A DNA stretch of 64,000 nucleotides from Thermobispora bispora DSM 43833 (GTDB lineage: Bacteria > Actinomycetota > Actinomycetes > Streptosporangiales > Streptosporangiaceae). The position numbers and the translations under genes are program-made. The stretch lies in assembly GCF_000092645.1 (NCBI RefSeq), contig NC_014165.1:1860001-1924000 (forward strand). The letters are read 5' to 3'. Below the pieces are notes generated by a model. That model was not told the DNA's origin and did not search any database. It saw only the letters and a list, made by a program, of their open reading frames with translations. Shown in pieces: positions 8,481-16,697 of this stretch. Position 1 is the first letter of the stretch; every line of letters begins with the position of its first letter.

Positions 8481-8909
8481 ATGCGGATTCGCGACATCTT
8501 GCGGAAGAAGGGCAGTGCGGTGGCCACGGTGCGGCCCGACGCCACCGTCCGGGAGCTGCTCGCCAAGCTGGCCGAGCTCAACATCGGGGCCGTGGTGGTG
8601 TCCCCGGACGGGAACGCGATCGCCGGGATCGTCTCCGAGCGGGACGTGGTCCGCAGGCTGCACGAGCGGGGCGCCGGCCTCCTGGACGCCCCGGTGAGCG
8701 AGATCATGACGGTCGAGGTGCGGACCTGCGCCCCGGAGACCACCGTCGACGAGCTGCGCAGGACCATGACGGAGTACCGGATCCGGCACGTGCCCGTGGT
8801 GAGCGGCGGCCGCATGGTCGGGCTGGTGAGCATCGGCGACGTGGTCAAGAGCGCCATCGACGAGCTGGAGACCGAGCGCGAGTACCTCGTCGGCTACCTG
8901 CACGGCTGA
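8481..8909 (+). CDS. CBS-pair protein
   Basis: A 142-residue protein made almost entirely of two CBS motifs (about residues 10-60 and 75-130), ending each time in the typical strand-turn pattern (GIVSERDVVRRL and GLVSIGDVVKSAI). CBS pairs bind adenosyl ligands such as AMP, ATP, NAD or SAM and act as energy sensors. The ATG at 8481 has GGGAG upstream. It stands alone and has no BON domain, unlike the two CBS-BON proteins near 51 kb. Ligand and partner are unknown. Confidence 0.85.
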   Translation: MRIRDILRKKGSAVATVRPDATVRELLAKLAELNIGAVVVSPDGNAIAGIVSERDVVRRLHERGAGLLDAPVSEIMTVEVRTCAPETTVDELRRTMTEYRIRHVPVVSGGRMVGLVSIGDVVKSAIDELETEREYLVGYLHG

Positions 8910-8924
8910 CCGGGCCCCGTGCCC

Positions 8925-9060
8925 GGCGGGCGCGCCGGCCTTCGGTGCCTCGTGCCCGTGGTGCCCGCCGGCCTCCGGTACCCCGTGCCGAAGGTGCGCG
9001 CCGGGCTCCGATGCCCCCATCCCGGTGGTGCGCGCCGGGCTCCGTGCCCCATGCCGCCGG
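8925..9060 (+). repeat. 33-bp tandem repeat, four degenerate copies
   Basis: Units aligned on GCGCCGG (or CCGCCGG) begin near 8932, 8965, 8998 and 9032, giving periods of 33, 33 and 34 bp. Each unit reads roughly G-rich, GCGCCGGSCTYCGRTGCC, C-rich. It fills the gap between the CBS gene and the glycosyltransferase. A multiple of 3 gives an 11-residue repeat in translation, but no start signal or family supports a gene. Confidence 0.6.
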
Positions 9061-9157
9061 GCACGGCGGTCGCCTCGCCGGTCCGCCGCGCCCGGCCTCG
9101 GCCCGCATGCCGGGGTGAGCGGGTTCACCCGGTGCCGGCGGGGTACCCAATGCCCTC

Positions 9158-10036
9158 GTGGGGGACCGTGACGGCGCCCCGGTGACCGTCGTGATCGCCA
9201 CCCATGACCGGCGGCCCGAGCTGGTGCGCACCCTGCGCAGCCTGACCGCGCTGCCCGACGATCCGGCGATCATCGTGGTCGACAACGCCTCCTCCGACGG
9301 CACCGCGGAGGCGGTCACCGCCGGGTTCCCCGGCGTGCGCCTGATCACCCTGCCGCGCAACCTGGGCGCCGCCGCCCGCACCGCCGGCGTGCGGGCCGCC
9401 CGCACCCCGTACGTGGCCTTCAGCGACGACGACTCCTGGTGGGAGCCGGGGGCGCTGCGGCGCGCCGCCGGGATCCTCGACGCCCACCCCCGCCTCGGGC
9501 TGATCGCGGCCCGCGCCCTGGTGGGCCCCGGCCGGGCCGACGACCCGATCAACGCGCTGCTCGCCTCGGGCCCGCTCCGCCGTACCCCCGGGCTGCCCGG
9601 CCCGCCGGTGCTCGGCTTCCTGGCCTGCGCGGCGGTCGTGCGCCGCCGGGCGTACCTTGAGGCCGGCGGGTTCCACCCCGTGCTGTTCCTCGTGGGGGAG
9701 GAGCAGGTGCTGGCCATGGACCTGGCCGCCCGGGGCTGGGCGCTGGCCTACGTCCCCGAGGTGGTCGCGGTGCACGAGCCGTCCCCGCACCGTCCCCCCG
9801 CCCGCCACCGGATCCGGGTGGAGCTGCGCAACGCCCTGCTCACCGCCTGGCTGCGCCGGCCGGTCGCCCTGGCGCTCGGCCGGACCGTACGGCTGGCCCG
9901 GGCGGCCGTGCGGGACGCCGACGCCCGGGCCGCGCTCGCCGCCGCCCTCGCCCGCCTGCCCGCCGCCGTCGCCCATCGGCGGCCGGTGCCGCCGCACGTC
10001 GAGCAGGCCGTACGGGCCCTGGAGGCGGCCCGGTGA
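9158..10036 (+). CDS. family 2 glycosyltransferase
   Basis: A 292-residue GT-A fold protein. It has the N-terminal strand VTVVIATHDRRPELVRTLRSL, a nucleotide-sugar site VVDNASSDGT and the acidic metal motif AFSDDDSWWEPG (DXD type). It transfers sugar from a nucleotide donor; no membrane helices are obvious, so it is probably cytosolic. The GTG at 9158 is used; a second GTG at 9182 would remove only the poorly conserved first eight residues. It has no polysaccharide-gene neighbours, so the acceptor is unknown. Confidence 0.82.
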   Translation: MGDRDGAPVTVVIATHDRRPELVRTLRSLTALPDDPAIIVVDNASSDGTAEAVTAGFPGVRLITLPRNLGAAARTAGVRAARTPYVAFSDDDSWWEPGALRRAAGILDAHPRLGLIAARALVGPGRADDPINALLASGPLRRTPGLPGPPVLGFLACAAVVRRRAYLEAGGFHPVLFLVGEEQVLAMDLAARGWALAYVPEVVAVHEPSPHRPPARHRIRVELRNALLTAWLRRPVALALGRTVRLARAAVRDADARAALAAALARLPAAVAHRRPVPPHVEQAVRALEAAR

Positions 10037-10063
10037 CGGTTCGGGCGGGCGAGGGAGGATGCA

Positions 10064-10093
10064 TGGACGTCCTATTTTTGGACGTCCTAGTAT
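10064..10093 (+). promoter_or_regulatory. duplicated GGACGTCC operator and promoter of icmF
   Basis: TGGACGTCCTA occurs twice, at 10064-10074 and 10079-10089. Each copy contains the perfect 8-bp palindrome GGACGTCC and they are exactly 15 bp apart. The second runs into TAGTAT (10088-10093), a good -10 hexamer, about 40 nt before the GTG start of icmF. This looks like tandem binding of a dimeric repressor over the promoter (inference). No obvious regulator gene is adjacent. Confidence 0.6.
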
Positions 10094-10131
10094 CTGGGGA
10101 GGAGAGTAACCATCCGGGTTGAGGAGCCTCC

Positions 10132-13100
10132 GTGAGCCAGCCGAAGTCGTCTGCCACCACCGGGTCACTCCACGTACCGGTGCACCCGGTGCGCTTCGTC
10201 ACCGCCGCCAGCCTGTTCGACGGCCACGACGCGGCGATCACCATCATGCGCCGCCTGCTGCAGAGCCAGGGCGCCGAGGTGGTGCACCTCGGTCACGACC
10301 GCAGCGTGGACGAGGTGGTGACCGCGGCACTGCAGGAGGACGTGTGCGGCGTGGCGGTCTCCTCCTACCAGGGCGGCCACGTCGAGTACTTCAGCTACCT
10401 GGTGGAGCGGCTCGCCGAGCGCGGCGCCGGGCACGTGAAGGTGTACGGCGGGGGCGGCGGGGTGATCGTCCCGCACGAGATCGAGCTGCTCGCCCAGCGC
10501 GGGGTGCGCATCTTCAGCCCGCAGGACGGCCAGCGGCTGGGCCTCCCCGGCATGATCAACGTGCTCATCCGTGAGTGCGACGTCGACCTCACCGCCCAGA
10601 AGCCCGACCTCAACGCGCTCCTCGCCGGGGACGAGGCCGCGCTCGCCCGGGCCATCACCGTGCTCCAGGCCGGCGCCGACGAGCGGCTCGCCGCCGCGGT
10701 CCGCACCGCGGCCCAGGACCGCCGGGTCCCCGTGCTCGGCATCACCGGCACCGGCGGCTCCGGCAAGTCCTCCCTCACCGACGAGCTGGTGCGCCGGCTC
10801 CGCCGCGACAGCGAGGACAAGGTGCGGGTCGCCATCATCGCCATCGACCCCACCCGCCGCCGCGGCGGCGCGCTGCTGGGCGACCGCATCCGGATGAACT
10901 CCATCGCCCCCGGCGTGGTCTTCTACCGGTCCCTCGCCACCCGCAACCCCGGCAGCCAGCTCCCCGACCACCTCGAGGACATCATCGCCGCGTGCAAGGC
11001 CGCCGGGTACGACCTGGTCATCGTGGAGACCCCCGGCATCGGCCAGGCCGACGCGTCGATCGTGCCGTACGTCGACGTGTCGCTGTACGTGATGACCCCC
11101 GAGTTCGGCGCGCCGAGCCAGCTCGAGAAGATCGACATGCTCGACCTCGCCGACGTGGTGGCGATCAACAAGTTCGAGCGCCGGGGCGCCCAGGACGCGC
11201 TGCGGGACGTGGCCCGCCAGATGGTGCGCAACCGCGAGCTGTTCGGCACCCCCTGGCAGGAGATGCCGGTGTTCGGCACCAGCGCCGCCCGGTTCAACGA
11301 CGACGGGGTGACCGCGCTCTACCACCACCTCAAGGGGCTGCTCCGCGAGCACGGGCTGCCGTCCTTCCCCGGGGTGCTGCCGACGGTGCCCGGCCGTACC
11401 TCCACCGGGCTCCGCGCGATCCTCCCGCCCGGCCGGGAGAACTACCTGTCCGAGATCGCCGAGACCGTGCGCCGGTACCACGCCACCACCGAGGAGCAGG
11501 TGGAGCTGGTCCGGCGGCGCCAGCAGCTCGCCGCCGTGCGCGACATGCTCGCCGGCGAGGACGAGCGGGCGGCGGCCGCGGTCACCGAGCTGCTGGAGGG
11601 CGTCGAGAAGCGCATCCACGCCGACGTGCGCGAACTCCTCGACAAGTGGCCCGCCACGCGCGCCGCCTATCAGGGCGAGGAGTTCGTGTACACCGTCCGG
11701 GACAAGGAGATCCGGACGCCGCTGACCCGCACCACGCTCTCCGGCACCCGGCTGCCGCGGGTGGCGCTGCCGCGCTACGAGGACCACGGCGAGCTGCTGC
11801 GCTTCCTCCGCAAGGAGAACCTGCCCGGCTACTTCCCGTTCACCGCCGGGGTGTTCCCGTTCAAGCGGACCGAGGAGGCGCCGACCCGGATGTTCGCCGG
11901 CGAGGGCGACCCGTTCCGCACCAACCGCCGGTTCCACATGCTCAGCGCCGGGCAGCCCGCGGCCCGGCTCTCCACCGCGTTCGACTCGGTCACGCTGTAC
12001 GGCCGTGACCCCGACCGGCGGCCGGACATCTACGGCAAGATCGGCACCTCGGGCGTATCGATCGCCACCATCGACGACATGCGGGAGCTGTACGCCGGGT
12101 TCGACCTCTGCGCCCCGAACACCTCGGTGTCGATGACCATCAACGGCCCGGCGCCGGCGATCCTCGCCATGTTCTTCAACGTGGCGATCGACCAGCAGAT
12201 CGAGAAGTTCACCGCCGAGCACGGCCGGCCGCCCACGGACGAGGAGCGGGAGCGGATCCGGGCGTGGACCCTCTCCACGGTCCGCGGCACCGTCCAGGCC
12301 GACATCCTCAAGGAGGACCAGGGCCAGAACACCTGCATCTTCTCCACCGAGTTCGCGCTGCGCTGCATGGCCGACGTCCAGGAGTGGTTCATCAAGAACC
12401 GGGTGCGCAACTTCTACTCGGTGAGCATCAGCGGGTACCACATCGCCGAGGCCGGGGCGAACCCGATCACCCAGCTCGCCTTCACGCTCGCCAACGGGTT
12501 CACCTACGTCGAGGCGTTCCTCGCCCGCGGCATGGCCGTCGACGACTTCGCGCCCAACCTCTCCTTCTTCTTCTCCAACGGGATGGACGCGGAGTACAGC
12601 GTGATCGGCCGGGTCGCCCGGCGGATCTGGGCGATCGCCATGCGCGACAAGTACGGGGCCGGGGAGCGGGCGCAGAAGCTCAAGTACCACGTGCAGACGT
12701 CGGGGCGCTCGCTGCACGCGCAGGAGATGGACTTCAACGACATCCGGACCACCCTGCAGGCCCTGTGCGCGATCTACGACAACGCCAACAGCCTGCACAC
12801 CAACGCCTACGACGAGGCGATCACCACGCCGACCCCCGAGTCGGTACGGCGCGCCCTCGCCATCCAGATGATCATCGACGCCGAGTGGGGCCTGGCGGAC
12901 AACGAGAACCCCCTCCAGGGCTCGTTCATCATCGAGGAGCTCACCGACCTGGTGGAGGAGGCGGTGCTCGCCGAGTTCGACCGGCTGTCGCAGCGCGGCG
13001 GCGTCCTCGGCGCGATGGAGACCGGCTACCAGCGCGGCCGGATCCAGGACGAGTCCATGCTCTACGAGCAGAAGAAGCACGACGGCTCGCTGCCGATCAT

Positions 13101-13383
13101 CGGCGTGAACACCTTCCTCGCCGAGGACTCGGACCGGCCGCCGCGGGAGCTCAAGCTCGCCCGGGCGACCGAGGAGGAGAAGCAGTCCCAGCTCGCCCGG
13201 CTCGCCGACTTCCACGCCCGGCACGCCCACGAGGCGCCCGCGGCCCTGGAGCGGCTCAAGCAGGCGGCCACCAGCGGGGAGAACGTGTTCGAGGTGCTGA
13301 TGGACGCGGTCCGGTGCTGCTCGCTCGGGCAGATCACCGAGGCGTTCTTCGAGGTCGGCGGCGAGTACCGGCGCAACATCTGA
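10132..13383 (+). CDS. icmF: fused isobutyryl-CoA mutase (IcmF)
   Basis: A 1083-residue fusion in the IcmF order: N-terminal B12-binding domain (FDGHDAAITIMRRLLQ, near residue 27), a MeaB-type G-protein chaperone with P-loop GITGTGGSGKSS near residue 203, a linker, then the acyl-CoA mutase barrel (about 550-1050). It interconverts isobutyryl-CoA and n-butyryl-CoA with adenosylcobalamin, and the GTPase part loads and protects the cofactor. Specificity residues favour ICM over methylmalonyl-CoA mutase: Phe588 in MFAGEG where MCM has Tyr, and Gln732 in GQNTCIF where MCM has Arg. The GTG start follows GAGGAG. It connects valine/branched-chain and butyrate metabolism and faces a convergent acyl-CoA synthetase gene. 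Confidence 0.95.
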   Translation: MSQPKSSATTGSLHVPVHPVRFVTAASLFDGHDAAITIMRRLLQSQGAEVVHLGHDRSVDEVVTAALQEDVCGVAVSSYQGGHVEYFSYLVERLAERGAGHVKVYGGGGGVIVPHEIELLAQRGVRIFSPQDGQRLGLPGMINVLIRECDVDLTAQKPDLNALLAGDEAALARAITVLQAGADERLAAAVRTAAQDRRVPVLGITGTGGSGKSSLTDELVRRLRRDSEDKVRVAIIAIDPTRRRGGALLGDRIRMNSIAPGVVFYRSLATRNPGSQLPDHLEDIIAACKAAGYDLVIVETPGIGQADASIVPYVDVSLYVMTPEFGAPSQLEKIDMLDLADVVAINKFERRGAQDALRDVARQMVRNRELFGTPWQEMPVFGTSAARFNDDGVTALYHHLKGLLREHGLPSFPGVLPTVPGRTSTGLRAILPPGRENYLSEIAETVRRYHATTEEQVELVRRRQQLAAVRDMLAGEDERAAAAVTELLEGVEKRIHADVRELLDKWPATRAAYQGEEFVYTVRDKEIRTPLTRTTLSGTRLPRVALPRYEDHGELLRFLRKENLPGYFPFTAGVFPFKRTEEAPTRMFAGEGDPFRTNRRFHMLSAGQPAARLSTAFDSVTLYGRDPDRRPDIYGKIGTSGVSIATIDDMRELYAGFDLCAPNTSVSMTINGPAPAILAMFFNVAIDQQIEKFTAEHGRPPTDEERERIRAWTLSTVRGTVQADILKEDQGQNTCIFSTEFALRCMADVQEWFIKNRVRNFYSVSISGYHIAEAGANPITQLAFTLANGFTYVEAFLARGMAVDDFAPNLSFFFSNGMDAEYSVIGRVARRIWAIAMRDKYGAGERAQKLKYHVQTSGRSLHAQEMDFNDIRTTLQALCAIYDNANSLHTNAYDEAITTPTPESVRRALAIQMIIDAEWGLADNENPLQGSFIIEELTDLVEEAVLAEFDRLSQRGGVLGAMETGYQRGRIQDESMLYEQKKHDGSLPIIGVNTFLAEDSDRPPRELKLARATEEEKQSQLARLADFHARHAHEAPAALERLKQAATSGENVFEVLMDAVRCCSLGQITEAFFEVGGEYRRNI

Positions 13384-13390
13384 CGTCCGC

Positions 13391-13426
13391 GGGCGCCGGC
13401 CGGTCCGCGGCGGCCGGCCGGCGCCC
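13391..13426 (+). terminator. strong stem-loop after icmF
   Basis: A perfect 13-bp stem, GGGCGCCGGCCGG / CCGGCCGGCGCCC, with a 10-nt loop starting 7 nt past the stop codon. No T-tract. Confidence 0.75.
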
Positions 13427-13500
13427 GTACCGGTGCGCCGAGGGCCGGGCGGTGTCCGCCACCGCCGCGCCGTGCCCCCGCGCGGGCCCGGCCCGCCCGT

Positions 13501-13640
13501 GAAGCACGGTGCGCGGGGAGGGAGGGAACGACAGCGGCCCCCGGGAACCGGGTGCGCCCCAGGAGCACGGTGCGCGGCCAAGCCGGTATGGCCATGGCCT
13601 GCCGGCGCAGGGCGCGCCCCGGGAGCACGGTGCGCGGGGA
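13501..13640 (+). repeat. 60-bp tandem repeat, three partial copies
   Basis: AGCACGGTGCGCGG recurs in the same phase at 13503, 13563 and 13623 (60-bp period). The last two copies extend 5' to GCGCCCC(A/G)GG. It lies in the 344-nt gap between the convergent icmF and acyl-CoA synthetase genes. No palindrome of CRISPR type is visible in the repeat and the intervening sequences are themselves partly similar, so this is a minisatellite rather than a CRISPR array. Confidence 0.6.
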
Positions 13641-13687
13641 CCGCGCCACGGCCTCGCGCCCGGGGCACCTTGTGCCCAGGCACGCGA

Positions 13688-13717
13688 AGGCCCGGCGCCT
13701 GCGTGGACGCCGGGCCT
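13688..13717. terminator. stem-loop between convergent genes
   Basis: A perfect 10-bp stem, AGGCCCGGCG / CGCCGGGCCT, with a 10-nt loop, 10 nt downstream of the minus-strand acyl-CoA synthetase stop. It can serve both directions. Confidence 0.7.
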
Positions 13718-13727
13718 CCGATCAAGG

Positions 13728-15431
13728 TCAGCCGCGCAGCTCGGGGAACTGATCGTCCCGCCACTCCCGCTCCAGCGGGAGGTTCTTGGCGGCCGCGTCG
13801 TTCTCCCGGGCGCGGAGCTCGACCCGGCGGATCTTGCCGGAGATGGTCTTGGGCAGCTCGAAGAACTCCAGCCGCCGGATGCGCTGGTAGGGCTGGAGGT
13901 TCTCCCGGGCGTGCCGCAGGATCGCCAGCGCGGTCTCCCGGGTGGGCTCCCAGCCCGGGGCCAGGGCCACGTACGCCTTGGGCACGGCGAGCCGGATCGG
14001 GTCGGGCGCGGGCACCACGGCCGCCTCGGCCACCGCCGGGTGCTCGATCAGCACGCTCTCCAGCTCGAACGGCGAGATCTTGTAGTCGGAGGCCTTGAAC
14101 ACGTCGTCGGTGCGCCCGATGAACGTGATGTAGCCGTCGGCGTCGCGGCTCGCCACGTCACCGGTGTGGTAGTAGCCGCCGGCCATCGCCTCGGCGTTGC
14201 GCTCCGGGTCGCCCAGGTATCCGCTCATCAGGTTGAGCGGGCTCTTGGACAGGTCGAGGCAGATCTCGCCCTCGTCCGCCGGCTCGCCGGTGCGCGGATC
14301 GATGATCGCGATGGGGACGCCGGGCAGCGGGCGGCCCATGGAGCCGGGCTTGACCGGGGAGCCGGGGGTGTTGCCGATGAGCGCGGTGGTCTCGGTCTGG
14401 CCGAACCCGTCCCGGATGGTGATCCCCCACGCCTTCTCCACCTGCGAGATGACCTCGGGGTTGAGCGGCTCGCCGGCGGCGACCGCCTCCCGCAGCGCGC
14501 CCCGCCCGCCGGACAGGTCGGCCTGGATCAGCATCCGCCAGACCGTCGGCGGGGCGCAGAAGGTGGTGATCACCCCGCGGCGGAGCTGCTCGAGCAGGGT
14601 AGTGGCGTTGAACCGCGCGTAGTTCAGCACGAAGATCGTCGCCTCGGCGTTCCACGGCGCGAAGAAGCTGCTCCAGGCGTGCTTGGCCCACCCGGGGGAG
14701 CTGATGTTGAGGTGCACGTCCCCAGGGCGCAGCCCGATGTAGTACATCGTGGTCAGGTGCCCGACCGGGTAGGAGATCTGGGTGTGCCGCACCAGCTTGG
14801 GCCGGTTGGTCGTGCCGGAGGTGAAGTACAGCAGCAGGGTGTCGTCCGGCGCCGTGCACGCCTGGAAGGTCCGCGGGTTCTCCACCGCGTACGCGTCGTG
14901 GTAGCGGTGCCAGCCCTCGGCCTCGCCGACGCAGATCCGGGTGTAGTCCCCCTCGATCTCCGCGAACTTCTTGGTGTCCGCCTCGTTGGCGATCACGAAG
15001 CGGGCCTCGCCGCGGTGGACCCGGTCGGCCAGGTCGGCTCCTCCGGAGGCGACCGTGGTCGGCATGATGACCGCGCCGAGCTTCATGATCGCCAGCATCG
15101 ACTCCCAGAGCTCCACCTGGTTGCCGAGCATCAGCAGCACCCGGTCGCCCTTGCCCACGCCCAGGCCGGCGAGCCACGTCGCCACCTGGTCGGAGCGGCG
15201 GGCCATCTCGTCGAAGCTGTACGTGCGCTCGCTGCCGTCCTCCTCGACGATCCACAGTGCCGTGCGGTCGTTGCCCCGCGCGATCACATCGAACCAGTCC
15301 GTGGCCCAGTTGAACGTCTCGCCGAAGACCGGCCAGGTGAACTCCTCGCTCGCCTTCTTGTGATCGCCTGCGCACCGCAGCAGCAGGTCACGGGCTGCGC
15401 GGAATGCCGCGGTGCTGGTCGTCTCGGGCAC
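13728..15431 (-). CDS. acyl-CoA synthetase (acetyl-CoA synthetase-like / ACSM type)
   Basis: A 567-residue ANL ligase. The A3 motif LLLYFTSGTTNRPKLVRHTQ, A5 DGFGQTETT, A7/A8 YHTGDVASRDADGYITFIGRTDD and the C-terminal lysine in PKTISGKIRR are visible. Its N-terminus (FTWPVFGETFNWATDWFDVIA) resembles the medium-chain acyl-CoA synthetase/acetyl-CoA synthetase group. The GTG at 15431 is chosen because AAGGAGG lies 6 nt upstream; an in-frame extension of 42 residues lacks conservation. It is convergent with icmF and downstream of a GAF-LuxR regulator on the same strand. A short or branched carboxylate such as isobutyrate is a plausible substrate (inference from context). Confidence 0.88.
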   Translation of the reverse strand: MPETTSTAAFRAARDLLLRCAGDHKKASEEFTWPVFGETFNWATDWFDVIARGNDRTALWIVEEDGSERTYSFDEMARRSDQVATWLAGLGVGKGDRVLLMLGNQVELWESMLAIMKLGAVIMPTTVASGGADLADRVHRGEARFVIANEADTKKFAEIEGDYTRICVGEAEGWHRYHDAYAVENPRTFQACTAPDDTLLLYFTSGTTNRPKLVRHTQISYPVGHLTTMYYIGLRPGDVHLNISSPGWAKHAWSSFFAPWNAEATIFVLNYARFNATTLLEQLRRGVITTFCAPPTVWRMLIQADLSGGRGALREAVAAGEPLNPEVISQVEKAWGITIRDGFGQTETTALIGNTPGSPVKPGSMGRPLPGVPIAIIDPRTGEPADEGEICLDLSKSPLNLMSGYLGDPERNAEAMAGGYYHTGDVASRDADGYITFIGRTDDVFKASDYKISPFELESVLIEHPAVAEAAVVPAPDPIRLAVPKAYVALAPGWEPTRETALAILRHARENLQPYQRIRRLEFFELPKTISGKIRRVELRARENDAAAKNLPLEREWRDDQFPELRG

Positions 15432-15549
15432 GCTCGACCTCCTTGTCGCCTGCGTGGGCGGCCTCATGGCAGCGGCCCCCGGGGCGGGTAGCCGCCCATG
15501 GCCGGCCCGGTGCGGTACCGGAAGGGGGACGCGCTGGACTTCGTGGGCA

Positions 15550-15597
15550 CCCAGCATGCTGGGCCGGGACGCGGGCGGCTACCCCCGCAAGTGGGTA
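15550..15597 (-). promoter_or_regulatory. palindromes upstream of the acyl-CoA synthetase
   Basis: The gap between the LuxR gene and the acyl-CoA synthetase contains a perfect 14-bp palindrome CCCAGCATGCTGGG (15550-15563). About 17 nt further upstream is the inverted repeat TACCC-N8-GGGTA (15580-15597), centred on CCGCAAGT. Together they are candidate sites for the GAF-LuxR regulator encoded next door. Confidence 0.45.
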
Positions 15598-15651
15598 TTT
15601 CGGTCCGGCCGCCGGGGATCGGGACGGCCTGGCGTGCCGTACGGCCGGGCC

Positions 15652-16515
15652 TCAAAGGAGCAGGCCGAGCCGGCGGGCCGCGACCACCGCCTCGTGCCGG
15701 TTGTGGGAGTCGAGCTTGCGCATGGTGGTGCGCATGTAGCTCTTGACCGTCTCAGGCCGCAGGCCGAGCCGCCGCGCCACCTCCGCGTACGGGCAGCCGA
15801 GGGCGACCAGGGAGAGCACGTCGAGCTCGCGCGGGGAGAGCCTGACCCGGTGGGCGGGGGCGCCGGAGTGCACGCGGGCGGTGAGCCGCCGGCTCGCCTC
15901 GAGCAGCCGGCGCCTGATGTCCTCGTCCGCCACGGCATTGGCGATCACGCGCAGCTCCGCGTCCACCTCGCGCAGCCGCTCGAGCAGCTCCTGGGCGGCC
16001 GGCTCGCCGCGGCCGGCCGCGTTCGCCTCCACCAGGGCGAGGCGCCGCTCGACCTCGTCCCGGACGCGCACCTCCTCCGCCACCGCGCGGGCCACCCGCG
16101 TCATGGTGTCCACGACCGCGTCGCCCAGCCCGATCGGCTGGCGCACCGCCCCGTAGAGCACCGCCCGGGTCCGGCCGGCCACCGTCACCGGGACCGCGGC
16201 GATGGAGCGGAGCCCTTCCCCGAGCACGGGACGGTCGTAGTGGTGGGTGATGGTCCGGGCCGTGCCGTAGTCGAGCACGCGGGCCGCCCGGGACATGGCG
16301 ACCACCCGGCCGCCGAGGCCGGTGCCGGGGCGGACGGCGAGGTTCCGCAGCCCGGTGGTGCGGGCGCCGAGGAACTCGGTCAGCCGGAGGATGTTCCCGT
16401 GGACCGGCCCGCCGAAGACGACGGGCAGCCCGGTCCGCCGCTGGATGGCGCGCAGCGCGCCGCGGAGCGTGTCGGCGTCGTTGAGCCGCGGCGTGCGTGA
16501 GGGGTCGACAGGCAC
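15652..16515 (-). CDS. GAF-domain LuxR-type transcriptional regulator
   Basis: A 287-residue protein with an N-terminal GAF-like sensor (about residues 15-150), a helical linker and a C-terminal LuxR/GerE helix-turn-helix (LSPRELDVLSLVALGCPYAEVARRLGLRPETVKSYM, here in fragments). GTG at 16515 has GGAAGGA 11 nt upstream; an ATG at 16593 would add 26 poorly structured residues. There is no receiver domain, so it senses a small molecule directly rather than by phosphorylation. It precedes the acyl-CoA synthetase on the same strand with palindromes between them and is likely its activator. Confidence 0.82.
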   Translation of the reverse strand: MPVDPSRTPRLNDADTLRGALRAIQRRTGLPVVFGGPVHGNILRLTEFLGARTTGLRNLAVRPGTGLGGRVVAMSRAARVLDYGTARTITHHYDRPVLGEGLRSIAAVPVTVAGRTRAVLYGAVRQPIGLGDAVVDTMTRVARAVAEEVRVRDEVERRLALVEANAAGRGEPAAQELLERLREVDAELRVIANAVADEDIRRRLLEASRRLTARVHSGAPAHRVRLSPRELDVLSLVALGCPYAEVARRLGLRPETVKSYMRTTMRKLDSHNRHEAVVAARRLGLLL

Positions 16516-16697
16516 TGGCGTGATCGTCCTTCCGGGCCGGGATCCCGCGAGGCCGAAGGCGGTGGAGGCCGCGGATACGGGTGGGCCGGGCAACCCGGTC
16601 GGTCCATTGTCCGCAGGTTTCGCGGTGGTTCGTCAAGCCTGGGACCATGCGCCCGGAGGCCGCCGGAGCGGGCCCGCGGGCGCCGCGGACCGGGGCC

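Noticed and set aside
13501-13640. Possible CRISPR array with 60-bp period
   Set aside because: Repeat has no palindrome, spacers are similar to each other, and no known repeat family matches; treated as a minisatellite.
10165-13764. A 1199-codon open frame antisense to icmF
   Set aside because: High-GC codon bias opens the opposite strand; the translation is repetitive Gly/Ala/His/Asp/Val with no domain, and icmF is unmistakable on the other strand.
15652-16515. LuxR-type gene as the missing DevR partner of the DevS-like kinase
   Set aside because: It has a GAF sensor and no receiver domain, lies 40 kb away and is linked to an acyl-CoA synthetase.
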